Assembly (NCBI RefSeq): GCF_004365575.1
Contig: NZ_SOBG01000002.1
Location: 254,312-318,311 of the forward strand
DNA from: Hypnocyclicus thermotrophus
GTDB taxonomy: Bacteria > Fusobacteriota > Fusobacteriia > Fusobacteriales > Fusobacteriaceae
Direction: 5' to 3'
Length of the DNA: 64,000 bases
Under the pieces are notes generated by a model. That model searched no databases, had not been told where the DNA came from, and saw nothing but the letters and a program-made list of their open reading frames with translations. Of the stretch, positions 1 through 8,508 are shown piece after piece; within the stretch, counting starts at the first letter, position 1, and each line of letters starts with the position of its first letter. The position numbers were made by a program, and so were the translations under genes.

Positions 1-1686
1 GAAAAATTTAAAAAATATTATGAACCTGATATCTTTCGTGCTGCCGGCAAGCGTATTCGTGCTATGGCACGAGCTGCCGATAATCTTACAATCGAATATA
101 GAATAGAACGAATTACAGCTATTTTTAACACATTCAGAAATCCCGATAAGGAAACGGTTCTTACTCCGTGGCGAGTTGTCAATATGCACCTTGGAGATTG
201 TTTGGGTGGCTATGTATTTTTAGATGAAAGTCGCGAAAGAACCATAGAGCATCCCCGATTTGTATCGCATGGCGATGTTACTGATAATGTTTTCTCACCC
301 GATGCTCATATTTTGGAAATCAATTCTAAAAGCGGACTTTATCCCTTATATATGGCGTATGGTATTTTTAGAAATTCAATAAAACAAAAGTTTCCTGGAA
401 AGGGACCTAACGAATTGTCTATTGATGAACAACAGAAAGTGTGGGATAAAGTTGTTAAAGAAAATATTTTTGTTATCTGCAAAACACCAATGGCTAAAAG
501 TATTACAAAACGCACCTTAATCGGTTTCAGAGATGCAAAAGTCAATACACGCTATTTTGAAGATTTGGTTTATCAAATAACTCACAGAAATGAAGACTTC
601 ATCAAAAAAATAAAAAAAGGTAAAACTTATTGGAAAACAAAGGAGAATGACGATATGAAATTTAACGCAATTGTAGGCAATCCGCCTTATCAGGATATGG
701 GCGGGGCTGGAGGTAATAATGATGCTCCAATTTTTCAACATTTTTGTAGTATAGCAAGCAAAATATCTAATCAGTATGTTTCATTAATTATACCAGCACG
801 ATGGTTTGCGGCTGGTCGCGAAAATTTATTGGGCGATTTTAGAAAAGAAATGCTGAATAGTGAACGAATAGAAAAACTTGTTACTTATAGTGATAGTAGC
901 AATCTGTTTTCTAAGGTTGAAATAAAAGGTGGTATCTGCTATTATCTTGAAAATAAAAGATACAAAGGCAAATGCAACTATATATTGCATAGAGACCAAA
1001 CAATACAACAAGCCGAAATTCAATTAAATGTTTTTGATATTCTTATTAGAGAACCACAACTATCGAAGATTGTGGAAAAAGTTGATAAACAAAGGAGTGC
1101 CAGCAATATACCAAGCGTTGCTACAATAATTTCGTCAGATACTCCCTTTGGGATACCTTCAAATCCAAAAACAAGTAAAAAAACGCCATTTAAAGTCTAT
1201 TCAAAGTCTGAACCCGACCATGATGTTTTACTATATCATATTGAAAATGGAATGAGAAAAGTTGAATATGTTAATTATAATGATATAAAAAAGAACAAAA
1301 AAGATGTAGATAAGTTTAAAATTTTTGTCACGGGTTCTGGAGGTTCCGGTGCAGATCCTAAAGTAATGGGAGATCCTGAATTTGCTCCAAAGCATTCAGT
1401 ATGTTCACAGTCATATTTATATGCCTGCTTTGATTCGGAAACCGAAGCAAAAAATATGATAAAATATATTAAAACCAGATTTTTTAGAGTGCTAGTTTCA
1501 GCAATGAAAATTACTCAATCAGCACCTAGCCGTGTCTATCGCTTTGTCCCTCTTCAAGATTTCACCTCCAAATCAGACATAGATTGGAGCAAACCTATTG
1601 CTGATATTGACCGCCAGCTTTACAAAAAATATAAATTAACGGATAAAGAAATTGCATTTATTGAGAGTATGATACGACCAATGTAA
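1..1686 (+). CDS. Eco57I-type restriction-modification methylase, 3' part (5' end outside window)
   Basis: The reading frame is open from base 1, so the first ATG at 64 is internal and the gene starts before the window. The visible 561 codons contain the N6-adenine methyltransferase catalytic motif NPPY (codon about 227), preceded by a motif-I-like stretch (HILEINSKSG) and followed by the IIPARWF block and a probable target-recognition region. This matches the methylase part of Eco57I-type or type III-like enzymes; a nuclease or helicase part could lie upstream. The product would methylate adenine in host DNA or form part of a combined restriction enzyme. Codons such as ccc, gtc and cgc are much commoner than in neighbouring genes, which suggests recent acquisition. 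Specificity cannot be read. Confidence 0.85.
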   Translation, partial: EKFKKYYEPDIFRAAGKRIRAMARAADNLTIEYRIERITAIFNTFRNPDKETVLTPWRVVNMHLGDCLGGYVFLDESRERTIEHPRFVSHGDVTDNVFSPDAHILEINSKSGLYPLYMAYGIFRNSIKQKFPGKGPNELSIDEQQKVWDKVVKENIFVICKTPMAKSITKRTLIGFRDAKVNTRYFEDLVYQITHRNEDFIKKIKKGKTYWKTKENDDMKFNAIVGNPPYQDMGGAGGNNDAPIFQHFCSIASKISNQYVSLIIPARWFAAGRENLLGDFRKEMLNSERIEKLVTYSDSSNLFSKVEIKGGICYYLENKRYKGKCNYILHRDQTIQQAEIQLNVFDILIREPQLSKIVEKVDKQRSASNIPSVATIISSDTPFGIPSNPKTSKKTPFKVYSKSEPDHDVLLYHIENGMRKVEYVNYNDIKKNKKDVDKFKIFVTGSGGSGADPKVMGDPEFAPKHSVCSQSYLYACFDSETEAKNMIKYIKTRFFRVLVSAMKITQSAPSRVYRFVPLQDFTSKSDIDWSKPIADIDRQLYKKYKLTDKEIAFIESMIRPM

Positions 1687-2071
1687 CTATGAATATTAAA
1701 ACAACGCATAAAGCCATACATAAAATTAAAATAAGAAAAAAGAGTTGATAATAAATTTTAAAAATTAGTTAAATCCATTTCTTTTGATATCCTCTTTCTA
1801 AGTAAAGAAAGGATAAAAATTTCCTTTTAAAAAAAATGTATTAAGAGGAGTTAGAACTATACCTTAGAAAAAAGAAAATAATTTAAAATGTTTGAATAAA
1901 ACAATAAAAACTATATAAAAAATAACCGATTTAGTTTTTGATTTAAATTTTAGACCAGTGTATGAGCGTGAAATTAAAAAAGTATAAATGAAATAATCAA
2001 TCTTAATAAAGTTATATTAAAATTAAAAGAAATAATTAGATTTTCAAAGCTATTTAAGATAGGAGGCAAAA
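1687..2071. other. Intergenic gap, no intact gene seen
   Basis: These 385 bases are very AT-rich and hold no gene I can support. On the plus strand a 22-codon open stretch ending at about 1986 reads like ordinary protein (it includes FRPVYEREIKKV) but has no start codon or ribosome binding site, so it may be the tail of a decayed gene. The gap separates the compositionally distinct methylase gene from the 205-residue gene. Confidence 0.4.
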
Positions 2072-2689
2072 ATGGAAAAATTATTGAAATTTATAAAAGA
2101 AAAATATCCTGAAAATACTATTGATATATCAGAAAGTATTGAGTTATTAATCGATACAATTGATAATTTACGAAAAGAAATCAAAAATATTCAAGAAAAA
2201 ATTGAAGAAGTAATGGAAAAATTATCTATTGATGAAGAAAAAATAGAAGAAGTAAAGGAAGAAAACAAAAAAGATATTCCAAATTATTCTGATTATAAAG
2301 TAGATAACAATATAGAGCATAATCTTTATGAAGATTTTACATATAAAAAACCATTTGGTTTTAAATTAAATGAAAATCGTGTTATTAAAGTTAGTTCATG
2401 GAAAGAACTTTTAGTAAAAACTTGTGAAATTTTAATATCTATTAATGAAAATAAATTTATATCTTTTGAAAGTAATGATGCAATGAAAGGTAAAAAGAGA
2501 AAGGTTTTTTCAAGTGATCCTAATGAACTTAGGGTTCCTAGAAAAATTGGAGATAAAATTTATATAGAAACTAATCAAAGTGCTAATTTTATACGAGATT
2601 TAATAAAAAAACTTCTTAAAGAATATAATTTTAAAACTATTGAGTATAAAGTATATCTTAAAGCAGATTATACAAATTTAAATAAATAA
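2072..2689 (+). CDS. Coiled-coil protein with conserved-looking C-terminal domain, function unknown
   Basis: I do not recognise a named family. The 205-residue protein begins at an ATG preceded by AGGAGG with good spacing. Residues about 25-80 are a charged, Lys/Glu-rich predicted coiled coil (repeated IEEVxEKL-like heptads). Residues about 90-200 look like a compact domain with motifs such as KKPFGFKL, SWKELLVKTCEIL, LRVPRKIGDKIY and a final YKVYLKADYT. There is no signal peptide or membrane segment, so it is probably cytoplasmic. It is a single gene ending at a strong bidirectional hairpin. It lies beside a restriction-modification gene, so a role in a defence or mobile locus is possible but only a guess from position. 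Confidence 0.75.
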   Translation: MEKLLKFIKEKYPENTIDISESIELLIDTIDNLRKEIKNIQEKIEEVMEKLSIDEEKIEEVKEENKKDIPNYSDYKVDNNIEHNLYEDFTYKKPFGFKLNENRVIKVSSWKELLVKTCEILISINENKFISFESNDAMKGKKRKVFSSDPNELRVPRKIGDKIYIETNQSANFIRDLIKKLLKEYNFKTIEYKVYLKADYTNLNK

Positions 2690-2730
2690 AAAAATTAAAA
2701 TAATATAAAAGTTAAAAAAATTAAAATATA

Positions 2731-2772
2731 TGTATAAATAAGCTGGATAAAATTATCCAGCTTATTTATACA
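2731..2772. terminator. Bidirectional terminator, perfect 20-bp inverted repeat
   Basis: The two 20-base arms (2731-2750 and 2753-2772) are perfectly complementary around a two-base AA centre. The structure sits between convergent genes and overlaps the stop codon of the minus-strand zinc-ribbon gene. Flanking A and T runs fit termination in both directions. Confidence 0.75.
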
Positions 2773-2936
2773 TAAACTTTATCATCTGAATGAATATCAA
2801 TTTCTAATATTGCACCACAGCCAGTGCAATGAATAAAATATTTATTATTTTTAGTAATAATTTCTACTTCATCACCTTTCCAAAATACTTTATGACAATA
2901 AGGACACTCTATATCTTCACCTAATGTTTTTTTCAT
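2766..2936 (-). CDS. Small zinc-ribbon protein
   Basis: A 56-residue protein with two CxxC pairs (CPYC near residue 11 and CTGC near residue 38), the layout of a single treble-clef or zinc-ribbon domain that binds one structural zinc. I start it at ATG 2936, which has GGAGG six bases upstream; an in-frame TTG twelve bases earlier would place the ribosome binding site inside the gene. It has no signal peptide. Partner and function are unknown; such small zinc ribbons often bind nucleic acid or act as protein adaptors. It lies downstream of the aldo/keto reductase on the same strand with a 66-base gap, so co-transcription is possible. Confidence 0.75.
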   Translation of the reverse strand: MKKTLGEDIECPYCHKVFWKGDEVEIITKNNKYFIHCTGCGAILEIDIHSDDKVYV

Positions 2937-3002
2937 AAAAACCTCCAAATATTAATAATAATTTCTAAAAATTAATACAAAAAATATTAATCTAACGTTT
3001 TT

Positions 3003-3905
3003 TTAATCTACTTCAAATCCTCTAGAAGCATCTAATATTTTAAACCATTGTTTTCTTGTGAGTTTTATATTTGTGGAATTTATAGCAGATTGTATCCTTT
3101 CAAGATTACCACTACCACATATAGGCATAATATTTGCAGGATGATTTATAAGCCAAGCATATGCAATTTCATCAATTCCGTTAGCACCAATTTCATTTTT
3201 TATTTCATTAAGTGTATTTCTAAGTCTAACATATTTTTCTTCATTTGAAGTAAATAATTTACCACCAGCAAGAGGTGACCAAGCCATAAGCTTTACTCTA
3301 TTTTTCATTGCATTATCAATGGAAAAATTTTTAAAATTATCATAACATGCAACTGAAATTTCTAATTGATTTACAACTAAAGGGAATTCTAAATATGATT
3401 TTAGCATTTCAAATTGTTCGGGTAAAAAATTTGATACACCAAAATTTTTAACTTTTCCACTATTTTTTAATTCTGTAAATGCTTTATTTATTTCTTCGGG
3501 ATTCATATACATATCAGGTCTATGAATAAGTAAAAGGTCAATATAGTCAGTATTTAAACCTTTTAAAGATTTTTCTACTGTATACATTATATGTTCATAA
3601 CTAGTATCATAATAATGACCATCATTTTTAGGCATGTTAGGATGAATAAATTTAATTCCACATTTAGTAACAATTTCTATTTTCTCTCTAATTTCAGGCT
3701 TAGTTTTTAAGACTTCTCCAAAAAGCTCTTCTGCTATTCCGCCACCATAAATATCAGCATGATCAAATGTTGTAATTCCATTTTCTATACATTTTTCTAT
3801 AAATTCTACTCTTTCATCTAAAGATTTATTCCAATATTCAGCTCTCCACCATCCATGTATAATTCTTGAAAATGATAAATCGTTAGTTATTTTTATTCTT
3901 TCCAT
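3003..3905 (-). CDS. Aldo/keto reductase (YdhF-like)
   Basis: NADPH-dependent oxidoreductase of the aldo/keto reductase superfamily, 300 residues, the usual length. The catalytic tetrad is visible: Asp and Tyr in DHADIYGGG (near residue 50), Lys in VTKCG and His in LIHRPD; the C-terminal GSGNLERIQSA loop fits cofactor phosphate binding. These enzymes reduce aldehydes and ketones in the cytosol; the substrate here is unknown. The ATG at 3905 follows AGGAGG. The gene is divergent from a MerR-family regulator, and its promoter has a 19-bp spacer filled by a dyad, so it is very probably activated by that regulator, perhaps in response to reactive aldehydes. Confidence 0.9.
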   Translation of the reverse strand: MERIKITNDLSFSRIIHGWWRAEYWNKSLDERVEFIEKCIENGITTFDHADIYGGGIAEELFGEVLKTKPEIREKIEIVTKCGIKFIHPNMPKNDGHYYDTSYEHIMYTVEKSLKGLNTDYIDLLLIHRPDMYMNPEEINKAFTELKNSGKVKNFGVSNFLPEQFEMLKSYLEFPLVVNQLEISVACYDNFKNFSIDNAMKNRVKLMAWSPLAGGKLFTSNEEKYVRLRNTLNEIKNEIGANGIDEIAYAWLINHPANIMPICGSGNLERIQSAINSTNIKLTRKQWFKILDASRGFEVD

Positions 3906-3970
3906 GAAAACCTCCTAAATTTTTTAGTTTTATAAAAAAATATAAAATTTTTATAAAAATCTCTGTACAA

Positions 3971-4001
3971 AGTATACTTATTAAAGTATACTTTAAGTCA
4001 A
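3971..4001 (-). promoter_or_regulatory. MerR-type promoter and dyad operator of the aldo/keto reductase
   Basis: On the minus strand the -35 is TTGACT (4001-3996) and the -10 is TATACT (3976-3971), separated by 19 bp instead of 17. The spacer contains the 16-bp perfect palindrome TTAAAGTATACTTTAA (3981-3996). An over-long spacer carrying a dyad is the hallmark of promoters activated by MerR-family proteins through DNA distortion. The same arrangement recurs at 13715-13745. Confidence 0.75.
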
Positions 4002-4046
4002 GGAATAAAATCAAATATTATAAATTTTATTTTGAAAGGAAGAAAA

Positions 4047-4469
4047 GTGAAAAAGTATAGTATAAAAGAAATAAGTGAAATGTTTGATATAAAAGCTTCT
4101 ACTCTTAGATATTATGAAGAAATAGGAATACTTGAAAATGTAGAAAGAATAAGTGGAAAAAGAGTATATAAACAGGAAAATATTGATAGATTACACGCTA
4201 TATTTTGTTTCAAAAGAGCAGGAATGACTATGGATAAACTTCAAAAATTTTTTGAATATGAAAAAAAAGAAAAATTACATATTGATGATATGTTAAATTT
4301 ATTAATTTTACAAGAAAAAGAAGTAAAAGAAAAATTAGAACAATTAGCAAAAGATTATGAACACGTAAAGAAAAAAGTAAGATTTTATTCTAGTATAAAA
4401 GAAGCGATAGAAACTAATAAAGAAATACCAACTTGGGAAGAATTTATAAAAAAATATAATAAAAAATGA
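4047..4469 (+). CDS. MerR-family transcriptional regulator
   Basis: DNA-binding regulator of about 140 residues. The N-terminal winged helix-turn-helix is clear: YSIKEISEMFDIKASTLRYYEEIGIL followed in the gene by a wing and IDRLHAIFCFKRAGMTMDKL. A coiled-coil dimerisation helix follows at about residues 80-125. I start it at GTG 4047 with GGAAG upstream; an in-frame TTG at 4032 is less well placed. There is no Cys cluster of the metal-sensing type, so it resembles the aldehyde- or drug-responsive MerR branch (AdhR/NmlR-like). It is divergent from the aldo/keto reductase and its likely operator also occurs before the MATE gene at 13789. Confidence 0.88.
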   Translation: MKKYSIKEISEMFDIKASTLRYYEEIGILENVERISGKRVYKQENIDRLHAIFCFKRAGMTMDKLQKFFEYEKKEKLHIDDMLNLLILQEKEVKEKLEQLAKDYEHVKKKVRFYSSIKEAIETNKEIPTWEEFIKKYNKK

Positions 4470-4541
4470 TTATAAGAAATGTTTTATTTATAGAGGATTT
4501 AAAAATAAATAGAGTATAATATAAAAAAGGGGGATACTGAA

Positions 4542-5942
4542 ATGAATTTGGATCATTTTTTATTAATTATATCATTTATTTTAAATTTATTGGCTATTCT
4601 TACTATTATTTTTTATGAACGAAGAAAACCAATAAATGCACTTGCATGGGTATTTATACTTAGTTTTACATCGTATATAGGTTTTATTTTTTATTTATTT
4701 TTTGGAATGAGTTTTAGAAAAAAAAGAATTGTTAAACAAAAATTTAGAACAAAATCATTTAAGAAATTAACAATGATAGAAGAATTATCTGATAAGCTCG
4801 AAATTTCAGAAGAAACATTAGAATTTATTACTTTTTTAGAGGCAAATAGTTATTCATCTTTTTATTTAAATAATAATTTAGAGATATATACAGAAGGTAA
4901 AAAATTTTTTTCAGAACTCATAGATAAAATAAAAAATGCAAAAGAGTATATTCATATGGAATATTATATATTTAGAGATGATAATATTTCAAAATGTATT
5001 TTAAAAGAATTAGAAGAAAAAGTAAAACAAGGAGTGGAAGTAATACTTATATTAGATGGGTTTGGTAGTAGAAAAATAAAACCAAAATTTTTTAAAAAAT
5101 TAAAAGAATATGGTGGACATGTATATATGTTTTTCCCTTTATTTATACCTTTTTTAAGTCTTCGGGCAAATTATAGAAATCACAGAAAAATATGTATTAT
5201 CGATGGCGAATATGCTTATATGGGAGGATTTAATGTAGGTGATGAATATCTAGAAAATTGGAGAGATACCCATATTAGAATAGAAGGTGATGCTATATAT
5301 GATATACAACTTGAGTTTTTATTAGATTATGAATTTGTATCAAACAAAAAAATAAATAGAGAAAAATATTTTAAAATAAAAAAAGAGTATTTAGATTTAC
5401 CTATGCAAATAGTAGGAAGTGGACCAAATTATTCTTTGCCAATTATAAAAAGTTCATTATTAAAAATGATATATACAGCTAAAAAATCAGTACTTATTCA
5501 AACACCGTATTTTATACCAGATGATGCACTATTAGATATATTAAAAATACATTTAATGAGTGGGAAAGAAGTATCCATAATGATACCAAATAAACCTGAT
5601 CATATTTTTGTATATTGGGCAACATATTCTTATATAGGAGAATTATTAGAATATGGGGCTAAATGTTATATATACCAAAAAGGGTTTTTACATTCTAAAG
5701 TTATAATAATAGATGATGATATTGCTACAATAGGTTCTACAAATGTAGATATGAGGAGTTTTTATTTGAATTTTGAAATTAATGCATTTATATATGATTT
5801 TAAAAAAATTCATGAATTAAAAACTATCTATTATAAAGATATAAAAAATAGCAAAAAACTTACTTTAGAAGATTATAATAAAAGAAGTAAAATAATAAAA
5901 ATGAAAGAATCCGTATCAAGGCTACTTTCTCCAGTGCTATAA
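4542..5942 (+). CDS. cls: Cardiolipin synthase (phospholipase D family)
   Basis: Membrane enzyme that joins two phosphatidylglycerol molecules to give cardiolipin and glycerol. The 466 residues start with two hydrophobic helices (about 5-28 and 38-58) and contain two HKD motifs, HRKICIIDG at residue 214 and HSKVIIIDD at residue 384, with the usual MGGFN and GSTN continuations. Length and order match bacterial ClsA. A GGGGG ribosome binding site precedes ATG 4542, and TATAAT lies just upstream. The PHP-domain gene follows after a gap of only a few bases, so the two form an operon ending at the hairpin near 6714. Confidence 0.93.
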   Translation: MNLDHFLLIISFILNLLAILTIIFYERRKPINALAWVFILSFTSYIGFIFYLFFGMSFRKKRIVKQKFRTKSFKKLTMIEELSDKLEISEETLEFITFLEANSYSSFYLNNNLEIYTEGKKFFSELIDKIKNAKEYIHMEYYIFRDDNISKCILKELEEKVKQGVEVILILDGFGSRKIKPKFFKKLKEYGGHVYMFFPLFIPFLSLRANYRNHRKICIIDGEYAYMGGFNVGDEYLENWRDTHIRIEGDAIYDIQLEFLLDYEFVSNKKINREKYFKIKKEYLDLPMQIVGSGPNYSLPIIKSSLLKMIYTAKKSVLIQTPYFIPDDALLDILKIHLMSGKEVSIMIPNKPDHIFVYWATYSYIGELLEYGAKCYIYQKGFLHSKVIIIDDDIATIGSTNVDMRSFYLNFEINAFIYDFKKIHELKTIYYKDIKNSKKLTLEDYNKRSKIIKMKESVSRLLSPVL

Positions 5943-5958
5943 AAAGGAGATGATTAAA

Positions 5959-6702
5959 ATGTTAGAATATTCAAGTATTAGTTATGACTTGTTATCTTAT
6001 GCTAAGCAAGATGTTATGTTAAAAAACAGTTATATTGATTTTCATATGCATACTACAGCTTCAGATGGATTTTTATCAAAAAAATTTCTTGTAAATTTTT
6101 TAAGAAATAAACCACATTTGATATCAGTTACAGACCATAATGAAATACGAAAAAGTATAAAAATAGTAGAGAGCACAAATATTAATATCATACCAGGAAT
6201 AGAGCTTGGGGCAAATGATGGAACTGAATTGTTAGTATATTTTAAGCATGAAGATGAGTTAGAAGAGTTTTATAGAAAATATGTAGAACCAAATAAAAGT
6301 GTATTTAGAATGGTAAAAACTAAAAAAGATATTTTTTATTATCTTGATAATTTAGTGGTATATGATGTATTTATATCTATACCTCATATTAATGGATATG
6401 CCCATAAAAATTATTTAAATAAAAAATATATAAAAGAGTTAATAATGCAAGTAGATGCAATAGAGACATTTAATAAACCAATGGGAAAAAAGAAAAATTT
6501 AGTAGCTAAAAAAGTGAGAAAAGAGTTTAATAAGTATGCAACTTTTGGAAGTGATGCACATTTACCACAAGAAATTAATGATTTTTATAATTTTCAATTA
6601 CATGAATTAGAAAAATTAAATAAATTAAATGAAAATATATTAAAAATGTATACCTTGAGTTATATTTTAACAAAGCATACAAAATATTTCTTTTCAAAAT
6701 AA
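5959..6702 (+). CDS. PHP-domain metal-dependent phosphoesterase
   Basis: A 247-residue protein with the four PHP motifs: DFHMHTTASDG (HxH), VTDHNE, IPHINGYAH and GSDAH. These bind a cluster of metal ions and hydrolyse phosphoesters; relatives include the TrpH/RNase AM type and histidinol phosphatase. The substrate cannot be told. I start at ATG 5959, which has GGAG nine bases upstream; an ATG at 5950 directly abuts the ribosome binding site. There is no signal peptide, so it acts in the cytosol. It is co-transcribed with cardiolipin synthase, 16 bases downstream, which raises a possible but unproven role in lipid head-group or glycerol-phosphate turnover. Confidence 0.82.
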   Translation: MLEYSSISYDLLSYAKQDVMLKNSYIDFHMHTTASDGFLSKKFLVNFLRNKPHLISVTDHNEIRKSIKIVESTNINIIPGIELGANDGTELLVYFKHEDELEEFYRKYVEPNKSVFRMVKTKKDIFYYLDNLVVYDVFISIPHINGYAHKNYLNKKYIKELIMQVDAIETFNKPMGKKKNLVAKKVRKEFNKYATFGSDAHLPQEINDFYNFQLHELEKLNKLNENILKMYTLSYILTKHTKYFFSK

Positions 6703-6713
6703 AAATTTGGATT

Positions 6714-6758
6714 AAAAAGCAGATATAAAGGGAAAGATAAACCTTATATCTGCTTTTT
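6714..6758. terminator. Bidirectional terminator
   Basis: The arms AAAAAGCAGATATAAaGG and CCTTATATCTGCTTTTT pair over 17 bp with one bulged A around an 8-9 base loop. It lies between the convergent PHP and GGDEF genes with A and T tracts on both sides. Confidence 0.8.
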
Positions 6759-6761
6759 AAA

Positions 6762-8360
6762 TTATTTTATTATTAAACTTCTTCCATTATTTTTAGCAAT
6801 ATATAGTTTTTTATCAATACATTCATAAATTTGATTAACTGTAGGAATTAAAAATTCGTTTATATCACACATTCCAGCAGAAAATGATAGTTTTATTATT
6901 TCATTATTATAAATAAAATCTTTTTGGAGGATAAAATCAAGAATTCTATTTAAAATTTCATACATTTCATTATTACCTACATGTAATAAAATTAAAATAA
7001 ATTCTTCACCGCCATATCTTCCAAAAATATCATATGGACGAATATGAGATTTTATTATTTTTGTAAATTCTTGAAGTATAAAATCACCAGCTAAATGGCC
7101 ATAATTATCATTTATATTTTTAAAAAAATCAATATCTAATATTGCAACAGAAAATATATTATTTTCTCTTTTATTTTCTAAAATCAAATTTTTTAATTGT
7201 TCATCTAAATAACGGCGATTGTATATATTTGTTAAGGGATCCCGTATTGAATTTTCTTTTATAATGGCTTCAAATTTTTTCTTTTGTGTAATATCAGTAT
7301 GAGTACCAAACATTTTTAAAGGTTTATTATCAAAAGACCATTCTATAACTTTTCCTTTAGCAGATATCCATACCCAATGCCCTTTCTTATGTTTCATTCG
7401 AAATTCAGATTCATAATAACTAATTTTTTTTTCAAAATGTTTTTGTAAAATATTTTCAGTTTCTTCTTTATCATCGGGGTGAATAAATTTTTCCCAAGTT
7501 TTTATAGTAGTAGGTTCTAATTCTTTGAGTGTATATCCAATCATATTTGCCCAATATTCATTAAATATAGTTTGATTAGTTACAAGATCCCATTCCCATG
7601 TTCCAAGTTCGGTTCCTTCTATTATATTTATTAGTTGTTTTCTTTGAGTATCCAGTTTTTTATTTAAAATAACTTGCTCTGAAATATCTAGCATAACTAG
7701 TAATAATAGATTTTTATCTTTATCATCGATTAAGTCCCCAGAAATAATTAAGTAAACAGTTTTTCCAGATTTTGTAGTAACTTCAACGTTAAGATCACTT
7801 ATATTATGAATCCGTTTTAAACTAGTTATCATTTTATTTTTATCAATACTATTATTAAATAAATCTAATTCAGTAATGTTTTTATTTAAAATCTCTTTTC
7901 TATTAAGTTCTAATTTAGATAAAAAAGCATTATTTGCATCTAAAATAGTTAAATTACTATAATCAATTATCATCATCATAATTATTTTATTATTAAATAA
8001 TTTTTTAAAATTTTCAAAGGCCTTTTGTTTTTGTATTTTTTTTGAAATAAAAATAATAACTTCTGAGTTATTCCATATTCCATATAGAATAGAAGTAGCT
8101 AATTCAATAAAATTTCCTTTTTTATCAAGAATTAGTAAAGAGTATAAAGAATCTGCATTAGCTTTTTTGTTATGAATATTATCTATTAAAAAACTTGTAT
8201 CTTTTTTTGAATAAATATCAGTAATATTTTTATTTTTTAATTCTTCAAAAGTATATCCTAATTTATCGAGAGTTATTTTATTACAAAAAATAATTTTTCC
8301 GTTAGTATCAGTAATTATTAGTAAATCATCAATATTTTCTAAAAATTTGTTTTGTTCCAA
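6762..8360 (-). CDS. Diguanylate cyclase with three PAS domains
   Basis: Cytosolic sensor enzyme that makes cyclic di-GMP from two GTP. Three PAS domains (about residues 5-110, 125-230 and 245-365; the third is a PAS_3 type with WEWDLVTNQ and FIHPDDK) precede a GGDEF domain at about 370-532. The active site reads GGEEF, and RPYD five residues upstream is an intact inhibitory I-site, so the enzyme should be active and subject to product inhibition. There is no transmembrane helix. I choose TTG 8360, five bases after AGGTGA; GTG 8369 is the alternative and adds three residues. The signal sensed by the PAS domains is unknown. It is transcribed alone, convergent with the cls operon. Confidence 0.92.
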   Translation of the reverse strand: MEQNKFLENIDDLLIITDTNGKIIFCNKITLDKLGYTFEELKNKNITDIYSKKDTSFLIDNIHNKKANADSLYSLLILDKKGNFIELATSILYGIWNNSEVIIFISKKIQKQKAFENFKKLFNNKIIMMMIIDYSNLTILDANNAFLSKLELNRKEILNKNITELDLFNNSIDKNKMITSLKRIHNISDLNVEVTTKSGKTVYLIISGDLIDDKDKNLLLLVMLDISEQVILNKKLDTQRKQLINIIEGTELGTWEWDLVTNQTIFNEYWANMIGYTLKELEPTTIKTWEKFIHPDDKEETENILQKHFEKKISYYESEFRMKHKKGHWVWISAKGKVIEWSFDNKPLKMFGTHTDITQKKKFEAIIKENSIRDPLTNIYNRRYLDEQLKNLILENKRENNIFSVAILDIDFFKNINDNYGHLAGDFILQEFTKIIKSHIRPYDIFGRYGGEEFILILLHVGNNEMYEILNRILDFILQKDFIYNNEIIKLSFSAGMCDINEFLIPTVNQIYECIDKKLYIAKNNGRSLIIK

Positions 8361-8444
8361 TTGAATCACCTACTATAATAAAATTTTTGTTCTATATAAT
8401 ATATTACTAGTTATTTAAAAAAATCCTTTTTTTATAGTTTTTAT

Positions 8445-8473
8445 TTGCAATTTTTTATATTATATTTTATAAT
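8445..8473 (+). promoter_or_regulatory. Promoter of lepA
   Basis: TTGCAA (8445-8450) and a perfect TATAAT (8468-8473) are separated by 17 bp, 36 bases before the lepA start codon. Confidence 0.65.
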
Positions 8474-8508
8474 ATTGCAGAAAGACTATAATTAGGAGGA
8501 TATTATAA

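Noticed and set aside
64-1686. Complete methylase gene starting at ATG 64
   Set aside because: The frame is open to base 1 with protein-like sequence before ATG 64 and no ribosome binding site, so the start lies outside the window.
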